Shown: in pieces, positions 54,709 through 62,991 of the stretch
Numbering within the stretch: the first letter of the stretch is position 1
How the letters are laid out: every line of letters begins with the position of its first letter
Source: Paenalkalicoccus suaedae
Lineage (GTDB): Bacteria; Bacillota; Bacilli; Bacillales; Salisediminibacteriaceae
Direction of reading: 5' to 3'
Length of the DNA stretch: 64,000 nt
Assembly (NCBI RefSeq): GCF_006965545.2
Contig: NZ_CP041372.2
Coordinates: 992,001 to 1,056,000, forward strand
Program-made: the position numbers and the translations under genes
The notes under the pieces: generated by a model
Databases searched by the model: none
Seen by the model: the letters and a program-made list of their open reading frames with translations, nothing else
Told to the model about the DNA's origin: nothing

Positions 54709-54749
54709 AAAAAGCCTTGCGGATCATAGTTGATACCGCAAGGCTTTTT
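54709..54749. terminator. Bidirectional terminator
   Basis: AAAAAGCCTTGCGG and CCGCAAGGCTTTTT form a perfect 14-bp stem shared by ywbE and the convergent gene ending at 54724. Confidence 0.92.
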
Positions 54750-55509
54750 CGGCATGCTTACATTCTTTTTGCTTATAATATTGAAGCTTTTCTTTATTAA
54801 GCTTAAGCATTTTCTCGTGATTCTCGTGCTTTACAATCTGCATGTTCGAGAGCTCTTCTTTCATTATAGTCTCGTTTTCAATTAACTGCGTATAAAACAC
54901 ACGCTGCCCTTTTGTTATCGACTCCCAGAGCTCATGCTTTTTCATTTGCTCGATGAATCGTTCGATCTTCTTCGTATTATCGGCAATTTCTTTTATCATG
55001 ACATATTGGAGTACGTCTAAAAGAGCTGCTGTATGAACGGCCTCTTCGATATCTTTCTCCGAGATTGGCTTTTTCGCTTCAGCGCGCTCTTTCAAAGAAG
55101 CGAAAAACGTCCGATACGTTTCTCGATATTTAAGCTGATATGCAAGCAATGACTCAATTAGCGCTCTCCCCTCTGCTAAATCCTCGTGTGGATGCTTGTC
55201 GATCATTTTTAATGGGGCTCTAAAATACGTCACATCAATCTGCGCGCGCATGTGACCGTCCTGCTGTATTTTTTCAGCTAGACGATTAAAAAGGTAAAGT
55301 CCCTTATAAGCAGCTTTTGCTTCAACTACTACCTCTTCTTCATCCGAAAATAATGCAGATCCAATAGGCTTTCTAAGTCGTACATAATCAACAAGATAAT
55401 AGCTCTTATCGTGTTCTATCCAAGGTCTAGGAAAGACATCAATCTTCTCAAATGACCGCTTGTAACGCCTTGCTTTCTTCTTCACGGCTCTTATTTTCCT
55501 ATCAAACAT
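54724..55509 (-). CDS. Hypothetical charged helical protein
   Basis: 261 residues, very rich in K/E and probably largely coiled or helical (KKARRYKRSFEKIDVFPR at the start, NKEKLQYYKQKECKHAEKA at the end). The C-terminus runs into the shared terminator. A central DEEEVVVEAKAAYKGLYLF suggests one folded strand region. No signal peptide. No family recognised. Confidence 0.7.
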   Translation of the reverse strand: MFDRKIRAVKKKARRYKRSFEKIDVFPRPWIEHDKSYYLVDYVRLRKPIGSALFSDEEEVVVEAKAAYKGLYLFNRLAEKIQQDGHMRAQIDVTYFRAPLKMIDKHPHEDLAEGRALIESLLAYQLKYRETYRTFFASLKERAEAKKPISEKDIEEAVHTAALLDVLQYVMIKEIADNTKKIERFIEQMKKHELWESITKGQRVFYTQLIENETIMKEELSNMQIVKHENHEKMLKLNKEKLQYYKQKECKHAEKALRYQL

Positions 55510-55569
55510 AATCTACCTCCCAAGTTACCTATATTATAGCTAACTATCAAAGATTAATGAACTAATTAC

Positions 55570-55592
55570 CTATTTTCTATCATAGAAAATAG
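55570..55592. promoter_or_regulatory. Perfect dyad between divergent genes
   Basis: CTATTTTCTA-TCA-TAGAAAATAG, a 10-bp perfect inverted repeat, lies about 60 bp from the start of the minus gene and 85 bp from the HemAT-like gene. Candidate operator for either; the regulator is unknown. Confidence 0.5.
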
Positions 55593-55676
55593 AGAAAATA
55601 CCCTGTACGTTTTATCATGGTTCCTTTATACTGTTAATTAGGTTATATCTAGGTAATTTTAGAGGGGGATATAGAA

Positions 55677-56954
55677 ATGGCATGGTTTAATCGTAGTAAA
55701 AAGTCGGGGGACGTCGCTGTTTTGGAACGTGAAGAAGTGAAAGTTTCAATAAGTATTGATCAGGATACAGATTTTTATAGACAGTCTAAAATGATTCACT
55801 TAAATGAACAAACATTAAGAAATTTGGCTAGTTTACAAGCAAATGTAGAAACACATATAGACGAGCTAGTTGACTCCTTTTATGCTTCGATGGATCATGC
55901 ACCTGAATTACTTGCAATGATCGAGCAACATAGTACAATTGACCGATTAAAACAAACATTACATAAACATATTATTGAAATGTTTGAAGGGACAATTGAC
56001 GATGCATTTATCCAAAAAAGAGTGAAAATTGCGCATATACATGCCTCTATTGGCCTGCAACCAAAATGGTATTTAGCAGCATACTCTGCGCTTCAAGATA
56101 AAATGTTTGAGCGAGTTGCGGAGACAATAGACCAATGTCGGGCAATCGCAACGATGATTAGTTTTGAACAACAGCTCGTTTTAGAAGCATTTGAAATGGA
56201 AATCGAGTCAAACCGAGTTCGTGAAAAAGAAATTCGAGATACGTTAGACACATATATTACTGGAAAGTCTGAAGAATTAGGCGCTATAGCGCAAGAAACG
56301 AATGCCTCGATGGAAGAAATGGCAAAGCAAGCTGAATCTATTACCTCTAACGCAGAGAAAGGGACCATTGTTGCTAAGGAGTCAGAATCCTCTGCGAAGG
56401 ACGGACAAGAGCGTATGCAGTCACTTGAAAAAGTGATGGAGGGAACAACGACTCGAGTAAACCAAATTGATCGTAAGATGACAGAGCTCTCTGGATTTTC
56501 GAAAGAGATTCAAGATATTGTTGGAATTGTACAGGGCATAGCGGACGAGACGAACCTGTTAGCACTTAATGCTGCAATTGAGGCAGCGCGAGCAGGAGAG
56601 CATGGAAAAGGGTTTGCGATCGTTGCGGATGAAGTACGCAAGCTCTCCGAACAAACAAAGAACTCTGTCGTAAAAGTACGTGACCTTACGAATAAAACGA
56701 GTCAGGGCGTCTCTGAAAACACTCGACTATCTAAGGAAATCTCTTCTGGAATTGAAGAAGGAAACGAATATGTACATCAAGTACGTCAGGCATTTGAGCA
56801 AATTTTATCGAATATGACTCGTGCTGTAGACCGAAACCAATCGATCGAGCAGGATTTAACGCAGTTTACGAAAGTAATTGCAGAGGTTTCTGCTGCCTCA
56901 GAGCAGGTTTCGGTGACAGCAGAAGAACTTTTAGATCACGCGAAAAAACTATAG
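55677..56954 (+). CDS. hemAT: HemAT-like globin-coupled chemotaxis transducer
   Basis: 425 residues, close to the known HemAT length. A protoglobin sensor (about 20-180) contains the proximal-His stretch [21 protein letters not shown] (H122 the likely heme ligand); a soluble MCP module follows ([40 protein letters not shown]). It should sense oxygen through heme and signal to CheA without a membrane anchor. Own terminator downstream. Confidence 0.92.
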   Translation: MAWFNRSKKSGDVAVLEREEVKVSISIDQDTDFYRQSKMIHLNEQTLRNLASLQANVETHIDELVDSFYASMDHAPELLAMIEQHSTIDRLKQTLHKHIIEMFEGTIDDAFIQKRVKIAHIHASIGLQPKWYLAAYSALQDKMFERVAETIDQCRAIATMISFEQQLVLEAFEMEIESNRVREKEIRDTLDTYITGKSEELGAIAQETNASMEEMAKQAESITSNAEKGTIVAKESESSAKDGQERMQSLEKVMEGTTTRVNQIDRKMTELSGFSKEIQDIVGIVQGIADETNLLALNAAIEAARAGEHGKGFAIVADEVRKLSEQTKNSVVKVRDLTNKTSQGVSENTRLSKEISSGIEEGNEYVHQVRQAFEQILSNMTRAVDRNQSIEQDLTQFTKVIAEVSAASEQVSVTAEELLDHAKKL

Positions 56955-56963
56955 TAGTAATCA

Positions 56964-56997
56964 AACGCCATGATACTTATCGTCATGGCGTTCTTTT
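56964..56997 (+). terminator. Terminator of the HemAT-like gene
   Basis: AACGCCATGA/TCATGGCGTT perfect 10-bp stem, then TTCTTTTATC. Confidence 0.85.
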
Positions 56998-57086
56998 ATC
57001 ATCTCGTTATACAAAGGTATGTTTAACACTTCTACAATTTGCTATAGTAGAGGGACAGAGAATGAAGTTTTGTTAGGGGGATGTAT

Positions 57087-57545
57087 ATGGAGATTAAAAT
57101 AAAAGCCTTTGATGAATTAACACCAAGAGAGCTTTATAGCATTTTAGAAGCACGAGTCCGAGTATTTGTTGTAGAACAGGAGTGCGCGTATCAAGAAGTG
57201 GATAATAAAGATATACATAGTCATCACGTCATGATGACAAATTCTGTTGGAGAGTTGATTGGGTACACACGACTACTTCCATCTGGTGTTGCATATGATG
57301 AGCCCTCTATTGGACGAGTGTTGGTAGATCAGTCTATTAGAGGTACAGGTTTAGGGAAAGAGCTTATGAAAGCATCTATGAAAGAGATGAGCGATGAGTG
57401 GGGAGTATCGTCAATCCGAATCCAAGCGCAATCTTATGCAAAAAAATTCTATGAGGCACTGGGGTTTATTGGCTTTACAGACGAATATTTAGAGGATGAT
57501 ATTCCACACGTTGATATGAGGTGGGAAAATAAGCAAGAAAGCTGA
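57087..57545 (+). CDS. ElaA-like GNAT acetyltransferase
   Basis: 152 residues from ATG 57087 after AGGGGGATGTAT; the ATG at 57081 is too close to the ribosome site. ElaA marks: FDELTPRELYSILEARVRVF, VEQECAYQEVD, and the acetyl-CoA loop IGRVLVDQSIRGTGLGKELM. Ends DIPHVDMRWE. Substrate unknown. Confidence 0.88.
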   Translation: MEIKIKAFDELTPRELYSILEARVRVFVVEQECAYQEVDNKDIHSHHVMMTNSVGELIGYTRLLPSGVAYDEPSIGRVLVDQSIRGTGLGKELMKASMKEMSDEWGVSSIRIQAQSYAKKFYEALGFIGFTDEYLEDDIPHVDMRWENKQES

Positions 57546-57628
57546 AAAAAATGATTGGGAAAATTAGCACTATTTAGGTATGATAGTATTAAGTATAATT
57601 TCCTACTCAGGGACGGGGGGTGAATGAT

Positions 57629-59752
57629 ATGGATAAAGAGTCACTTGATTATCGAGAGATGCTAACAGAAAGAAATATTGAGTCATTTTTTTCTCAACAT
57701 ATTAACTTGTTTAGTGTGCTTGATGACAAAGGATTTATTAAAGCAGTAAATCCAAGGTGGCAAAAAACGTTGGGACTCTCACAGACGGAGCTCGTTGGTA
57801 GTCGTATCCATAATCATATTCATCCAGAAGACATCGAGAAAACCATAAGTTCTATTAGTTTACTCAAGGAAACAGGGGAGTATCGTAATTTTATTAATCG
57901 TATTCGTTCCAAGGATGGTGAATACCAGTATATTGAATGGCAGTCTTCCTTTGACGGTGAGCTTTACTACTGCTCTGGTGTTGATGTCACTCAACGAATA
58001 CTTCTTGAGGCGGAAATTAGTAGGAAAGAAGCCTTTGTTAAAGATATTGTGTCTCAAGTACCTGGAGGTATTTATCAGCTTCGGCGCTTTGAAGATGGTA
58101 CGATAACCATTCCTTTTCACTCAGAGGGCTTTCTTACTTTCTTTCATGTAACAAGCGAGGAGATAGACAACGATCCTACTATCTTTTTCACTAAAATATA
58201 TCCGGACGACCTAGCGATGGTATTCGAATCGGTAAAACGATCTGCTATTACGATGGAAATTTGGCGATTAGAATTTCGAATCTATGCTGCCGATGGAGAG
58301 CTACGGTGGGTGCGAGGACGCTCTAAGCCTTCTTTGTTAAAGGATAACAGTATTGTTTGGGATGGTCATATTTATGATGTCACAGAGGAAAAAAAGCAGG
58401 AGCTTCAGTTAAGAGAACATGAGGAAAAAATTCGCGGCTTATTCTCGCAGGCTCCTGGAATGCTATTTCAATATGACTTAGAGCCTGACGGTTCAAGCTG
58501 TTTTAGTTTAGCATCGAATGGCATTTGGGATCTTATTCAAGTAACTCCTTGGGAAGCGAAGTATGAAGTGAAGAAAGTTTTTGAAAGAGTCCATAAAAAT
58601 GATGCTAACAGGGTTTCTGTTACAATGAATGAATCAGCTATGAACGGAACAATCTGGACAGAAGAGCTACGTATTTATCATCCTACAAAAGGAGTTCGTT
58701 GGGTTAGAGGTAATGCAAAGCCGAGCAAATTACAGGATGGAACGTTACGTTATTACGGATATGTATATGATATTACAGAGCTAAAAATGAAAGAATCAGA
58801 GATTGCCGAGCAAGAGCATTACATTCATGAAATTTCGCGGCGTGTGCCGGGTGTTCTTTATCAGTTTAGATACACAGAGGAAAAAGGCTATTATTTTCAC
58901 ACTGCAACGGGTGGAATTAGTGAATTATTGGGCAAGGAGCTCTCTCATCAGGAGATACAAAAATTATCTTTAACTGACTATATTCATCCTGAGGATATCG
59001 AGCACATTTGCCATGCACTTCACCATTCAGAGAAGACGATGACAACCTTCCAGGAGAGCTGTCGATTTATTAGCTTTCAAGGAGAGGTCAAGTGGGTTCG
59101 AGCTAACTCATCTCCAGTGAGGTTAGAGAACGGAGATATCGTTTGGAGCGGATATTTACATGACATCACGGTCGAGAAGAAACAAGAGCTCGCGCTTCAA
59201 GAGAGTGAAAAGCGGTATCGAAATCTTGCGAAGCGTATGGAAACGATGGCTAATCAAGATCCACTTACATCCCTTCCGAACAGGCGCTTCTTAGAGAAGC
59301 ACTTAGCGGAGTTGCGCCAGGATAAAGATCTGATCAAACGTAAAATTGGTATTTTATATTTAGATTTAGATGACTTTAAAACGGTTAATGACCGCTTTGG
59401 TCATGAGTGCGGTGATCAGCTTTTAAGACGCGTAGCAACCATTCTTAAGACTACTGTCGGACAAACGGACAAAGTCTTCCGCATGGCTGGGGATGAGTTC
59501 CTTGTTGTTTTAGAAAATATTGAGAATGAATGTAACTTAGAGAACATGCTTCATCGGCTGATCCGAGCCTTCAATGTTCCTTTAGAAGTAGAGGACAGAC
59601 ATATATTAGTAGGAGCTTCCATAGGAGCAGTTCTTTATCCTGATCATGGGGAAGAGCTCGAAGCATTATTAAGTAAAGCAGATCGCGCGATGTATCACAT
59701 GAAGCGATCATCAAAAGCAGGTTATACTATATTTAAACATGATTTAGAATAG
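57629..59752 (+). CDS. Multi-PAS diguanylate cyclase
   Basis: 707 residues from ATG 57629 (ATG 57620 abuts the GGGGGG ribosome site). Four PAS domains with PAC ends (GVDVTQR, IYDVTEEKK, VYDITELK, LHDITVEKK) lie in the first ~540 residues, then a GGDEF domain (about 550-705) with signature A620-G-D-E-F624. The first Gly is Ala, a change tolerated in active cyclases. DLDDFKTVNDRFGHECGD is intact. No EAL domain and no membrane segment. Confidence 0.9.
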   Translation: MDKESLDYREMLTERNIESFFSQHINLFSVLDDKGFIKAVNPRWQKTLGLSQTELVGSRIHNHIHPEDIEKTISSISLLKETGEYRNFINRIRSKDGEYQYIEWQSSFDGELYYCSGVDVTQRILLEAEISRKEAFVKDIVSQVPGGIYQLRRFEDGTITIPFHSEGFLTFFHVTSEEIDNDPTIFFTKIYPDDLAMVFESVKRSAITMEIWRLEFRIYAADGELRWVRGRSKPSLLKDNSIVWDGHIYDVTEEKKQELQLREHEEKIRGLFSQAPGMLFQYDLEPDGSSCFSLASNGIWDLIQVTPWEAKYEVKKVFERVHKNDANRVSVTMNESAMNGTIWTEELRIYHPTKGVRWVRGNAKPSKLQDGTLRYYGYVYDITELKMKESEIAEQEHYIHEISRRVPGVLYQFRYTEEKGYYFHTATGGISELLGKELSHQEIQKLSLTDYIHPEDIEHICHALHHSEKTMTTFQESCRFISFQGEVKWVRANSSPVRLENGDIVWSGYLHDITVEKKQELALQESEKRYRNLAKRMETMANQDPLTSLPNRRFLEKHLAELRQDKDLIKRKIGILYLDLDDFKTVNDRFGHECGDQLLRRVATILKTTVGQTDKVFRMAGDEFLVVLENIENECNLENMLHRLIRAFNVPLEVEDRHILVGASIGAVLYPDHGEELEALLSKADRAMYHMKRSSKAGYTIFKHDLE

Positions 59753-59762
59753 GCAAGGTGCG

Positions 59763-59793
59763 ACCAGTCTGGGTAAGGTAGGCTGGTTTTTTT
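59763..59793 (+). terminator. Terminator of the PAS-GGDEF gene
   Basis: ACCAGTCT/AGGCTGGT 8-bp stem, seven T. Confidence 0.82.
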
Positions 59794-59835
59794 GTTGAGG
59801 TAGAAGATGATTGTTGATACATATTAGTTGAGGGA

Positions 59836-59892
59836 CATAACTTTGAGGAAACGGTGTAAGAAGTCCATAACTCCAAAACCCAAAGCATAACT
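59836..59892. repeat. Short word array I: CATAACT
   Basis: CATAACT at 59836, 59866 and 59886 (steps 30 and 20), with a degraded word near 59856. Same word and same 20/30 spacing as array E, 22 kb away. It lies between two facing terminators. Confidence 0.6.
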
Positions 59893-59917
59893 CCCCCCTC
59901 AATTAATTCCACCAAAC

Positions 59918-59950
59918 AAAAAAAGACCAGGGTTCAATTAAACCCTAGCC
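59918..59950 (-). terminator. Terminator of the GH13 gene
   Basis: GACCAGGGTT pairs with AACCCTAGCC (one mismatch); on the minus strand seven T follow. Confidence 0.78.
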
Positions 59951-59970
59951 TTCTTAAACAAATTCCTAAC

Positions 59971-61635
59971 TTACTTCACTAGATACACTCTTGCTTCAAA
60001 TGGACGAAGCTCAAACGTTGTTAAATGATCATGATCAGCCACATCATAGTTAGATAAAATTAAATTCTCTGATTCGAGCTGAATATGTTTTTCTGTTACC
60101 CAAGTCGCTGGTCTTGAGGTTAAATTCGTGATAATAACGGCCTTAGTACCATCCAGTTCTCGCGTATAGCTGTAAACCTGTGGATCTTCTTCCATCAGTA
60201 CGTCATACGTTCCATAAACGAAGACATCTTCAGCTTTACGAAGGCGAATCAGCTCTTTATAAAACGCTAAAATAGAATCAGGATCCTGCTGCTGCGCTTC
60301 GACGTTAAGCTCCTTATAGTTTGGATTCACTTTAAGCCAAGGTGTGCCTGAGGTAAAACCAGCCTGAGGCTCATCTGACCACTGCATTGGAGTACGGCTA
60401 TTGTCACGAGAAGTTTGTGCTAAGTCTTCAAGAACAGCAGTAGCAGAACCTCCGTTACTTGTCGTTTCGCGATATAAATTCTTCGCTGCTACATCGTTAT
60501 AGTCATCAATTTTATCAAAATAAATATTCGTCATTCCAATTTCCTGACCTTGATAAATATAAGGAGTCCCCTTCATGAGGAAGTACATTGCAGCAAGTGA
60601 CGTCGCGCTTTCACGCCAATAGTCTTCGTCATCTCCCCAAGAAGACACGACGCGTGCTTTATCGTGATTTTCGATGAAGAGGGCATTCCATCCATCTTTA
60701 TCTAAAGCGTTTTGCCAACGGGATAGCACCTTCTTAAGGTTAACCACGTCCACACCTTCTCCAGACTTGTGATCCCATAAATCTAAGTGTTCAAACTGAA
60801 AGACCATATCCATTTTACCTTGCTCGCCAACCCATAGGTGCGCTTCATCCACACCGACTCCGTTTGCTTCTCCAACACTCATTGCGTGCGGGTACTTTTG
60901 ATACGTCTTTTCGGCAAATTCACCCAAGAATTCATGGATGCCTTCTTGGTTCATATGCATATCGAAAGAGGAAACGTAGCGCTCCTTTTTAGGATTCGGC
61001 ATATCTGGGAAGCCAGGACGCTTTTTGATATGGCTAATTGCATCGATTCTAAAACCATCGACACCTTTATCTAACCACCAATTTACCGTATCATAGAGCT
61101 CTTCACGAACCTCTTTGTTCTCCCAGTTAAGATCTGGCTGTCTCTCTGAAAAGACGTGGAGGAAGTACTGATCAGTTGTCTCATCGTATTTCCACGCAGA
61201 TCCACCAAAAATACTTTCCCAGTTATTTGGCTCTTTACCATTCTTTGCGTCCTTCCAAATATACCAGTCACGCTTCGGATTATCCTTAGAAGACTTTGAT
61301 TCGATAAACCAAGGATGCTCATCGCTCGTGTGATTTAACACAAGGTCAATAATGAGCTTCATCCCACGATTGTGCACCTCGTCTAACAGCTGATTAAAGT
61401 CTTCCATCGTACCGAAGTCCTCTAAAATATCCTTGTAGTCAGAGATGTCGTAGCCATTATCATCTAGTGGCGACTTATACATCGGACAAATCCAAATAAA
61501 ATCAATGCCTAGCTCTTGTAAATAATCTAAACGGCTGATCATTCCTTGAAGATCGCCAAATCCATCCCCATTACTATCTTGAAAGCTTCTTGGATATACT
61601 TGATAACCAACGGCTTCTTTCCACCATGTGCGCAT
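59971..61635 (-). CDS. GH13 alpha-glucosidase
   Basis: 554 residues from ATG 61635, after AGGAGTGCTTCAC. GH13 catalytic residues: D198 in DGFRIDAISH, E256 in VGEANGV, D325 in IENHDKAR. Conserved DLVLNHTSDEHPWF is present. In this subfamily an Ala after the nucleophile (DAI rather than DVI) has been linked with alpha-1,4 rather than alpha-1,6 specificity, so maltase-like activity is more likely than isomaltase or trehalose-6-phosphate hydrolase. Cytoplasmic. No transporter adjacent. Confidence 0.9.
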   Translation of the reverse strand: MRTWWKEAVGYQVYPRSFQDSNGDGFGDLQGMISRLDYLQELGIDFIWICPMYKSPLDDNGYDISDYKDILEDFGTMEDFNQLLDEVHNRGMKLIIDLVLNHTSDEHPWFIESKSSKDNPKRDWYIWKDAKNGKEPNNWESIFGGSAWKYDETTDQYFLHVFSERQPDLNWENKEVREELYDTVNWWLDKGVDGFRIDAISHIKKRPGFPDMPNPKKERYVSSFDMHMNQEGIHEFLGEFAEKTYQKYPHAMSVGEANGVGVDEAHLWVGEQGKMDMVFQFEHLDLWDHKSGEGVDVVNLKKVLSRWQNALDKDGWNALFIENHDKARVVSSWGDDEDYWRESATSLAAMYFLMKGTPYIYQGQEIGMTNIYFDKIDDYNDVAAKNLYRETTSNGGSATAVLEDLAQTSRDNSRTPMQWSDEPQAGFTSGTPWLKVNPNYKELNVEAQQQDPDSILAFYKELIRLRKAEDVFVYGTYDVLMEEDPQVYSYTRELDGTKAVIITNLTSRPATWVTEKHIQLESENLILSNYDVADHDHLTTFELRPFEARVYLVK

Positions 61636-61868
61636 GTGAAGCACTCCTGTCTATACAATTTGTGCAACCGATTTCCTCACAAAATAAAAAAAAGAGGCGA
61701 TTGCCGAATATTCAATTATGAATCCGCTTTTATAAGCTACTTAATTAATGATATCGAATCGAGCATCGTTCGTAAAGGCGTTTGTGAGAAATTAATCCAT
61801 TAATTTAGTTTGAGACATGATTTTGAGAGGGAAAGTCCATACTATAAGCAGGATAAAGGAGGGGTACA

Positions 61869-62858
61869 ATGAAACGATTTATTTTATTTGTTTTTATCAG
61901 TCTGTTAATTCCAAGTATTGCATACGGTCACGTCAAGTGGTTTACCGATGAAGAGGCCGTTCGAGCACCTATTGAGCAAATCCTATCTCCAGAATTTATC
62001 ATTGTGGCGCTCCTTTCCGCATTTCTTTTAGCTACGCTTCCAGAGGTCTCGCCTAGAATGAGACAAACGAAGGCATTTATTAAGTTTGAGCATATAGTTA
62101 AAAGTCTTCGACCTTATACATATGCGATTATAAAGTATGGTACAGCGATTGGGATCGCCATTCAAATATTTACTGGAGGGTTATTCGCTCCAGAGTTGTT
62201 GACTCCGATGGGGATTTGGGCACTATTACCTTGGCTTGCAGTTGTTCTTTTACTGATCCCAACAAAATTTACGGACCGCACAGGTGCTATCATTGTGCTA
62301 ATCCTCTTTATTGTGACAACGATGGAGTATGGCACTTTTCATATGCTTGATTATGCCTTCTATCCAGCCATCATCTTCATGCTGATCTTTCACGGCACAT
62401 CTTTTGAGCGCTTCAGCTTTCCGCTACTTTACTTAGCGACAGGATTATCCCTCTGCTGGGTCGCTACAGAAAAATGGGTTTATCCTTCGATGGGACAAGA
62501 CGTCATTGTTTCGCACGGAGTACCAACGTTTGGGTTTGATCCTGTTACCTTCTTAATGCTCGCAGGCTTTATTGAATTTATCGTTGGTTATTTACTAGTA
62601 GTAGGGATTTTAAATCGCGTGTTGGCGCTTGTGCTCACCATGATTTTTATCTCTACCACGTTCTTATTTGGTATAACAGAAATTATCGGTCACTTTATCA
62701 TCCATGCCATTCTACTAACGTTTATTATCGAAGGAACTTCGTTTTATAAACCACCAGTTGCGTGGCACGATACACGGATTGAAAAAATCATTTTTATCGG
62801 ACTAAATTTTATCTTTACACTTTCTCTTATTGTATTAATTTACTATCGTTTTGCATAA
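61869..62858 (+). CDS. Multi-pass membrane protein
   Basis: 329 residues. An N-terminal signal-like segment ends near GHVKWFTDEE, followed by about eight more hydrophobic segments. Some DoxX-like features (long membrane helices with an ITEIIGHFIIHAIL repeat), but I do not recognise the family with confidence. RBS AAAGGAGGGGTACA. A perfect hairpin follows about 75 bp downstream. Confidence 0.75.
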   Translation: MKRFILFVFISLLIPSIAYGHVKWFTDEEAVRAPIEQILSPEFIIVALLSAFLLATLPEVSPRMRQTKAFIKFEHIVKSLRPYTYAIIKYGTAIGIAIQIFTGGLFAPELLTPMGIWALLPWLAVVLLLIPTKFTDRTGAIIVLILFIVTTMEYGTFHMLDYAFYPAIIFMLIFHGTSFERFSFPLLYLATGLSLCWVATEKWVYPSMGQDVIVSHGVPTFGFDPVTFLMLAGFIEFIVGYLLVVGILNRVLALVLTMIFISTTFLFGITEIIGHFIIHAILLTFIIEGTSFYKPPVAWHDTRIEKIIFIGLNFIFTLSLIVLIYYRFA

Positions 62859-62933
62859 ATCCTTTCTAAATCCGAAATAGTTTGTGGTAAAGTAGAAGTA
62901 GTTCAAAATTTTCTGATAGAATGAAAATAGTTG

Positions 62934-62961
62934 AAGCTAGGCAATAGCTGTTGCCTAGCTT
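62934..62961 (+). terminator. Perfect hairpin upstream of the ABC transporter
   Basis: AAGCTAGGCAA/TTGCCTAGCTT, an 11-bp perfect stem, loop TAGCTG, but no T run. Weak terminator or leader structure. Confidence 0.5.
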
Positions 62962-62991
62962 TGCCCTATTTAACGAAAGAAGCGTGTGCCT

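Noticed and set aside
61546-61803. A plus-strand 85-codon gene overlapping the GH13 start
   Set aside because: It is the shadow of the GH13 coding strand plus AT-rich leader, without a ribosome site.
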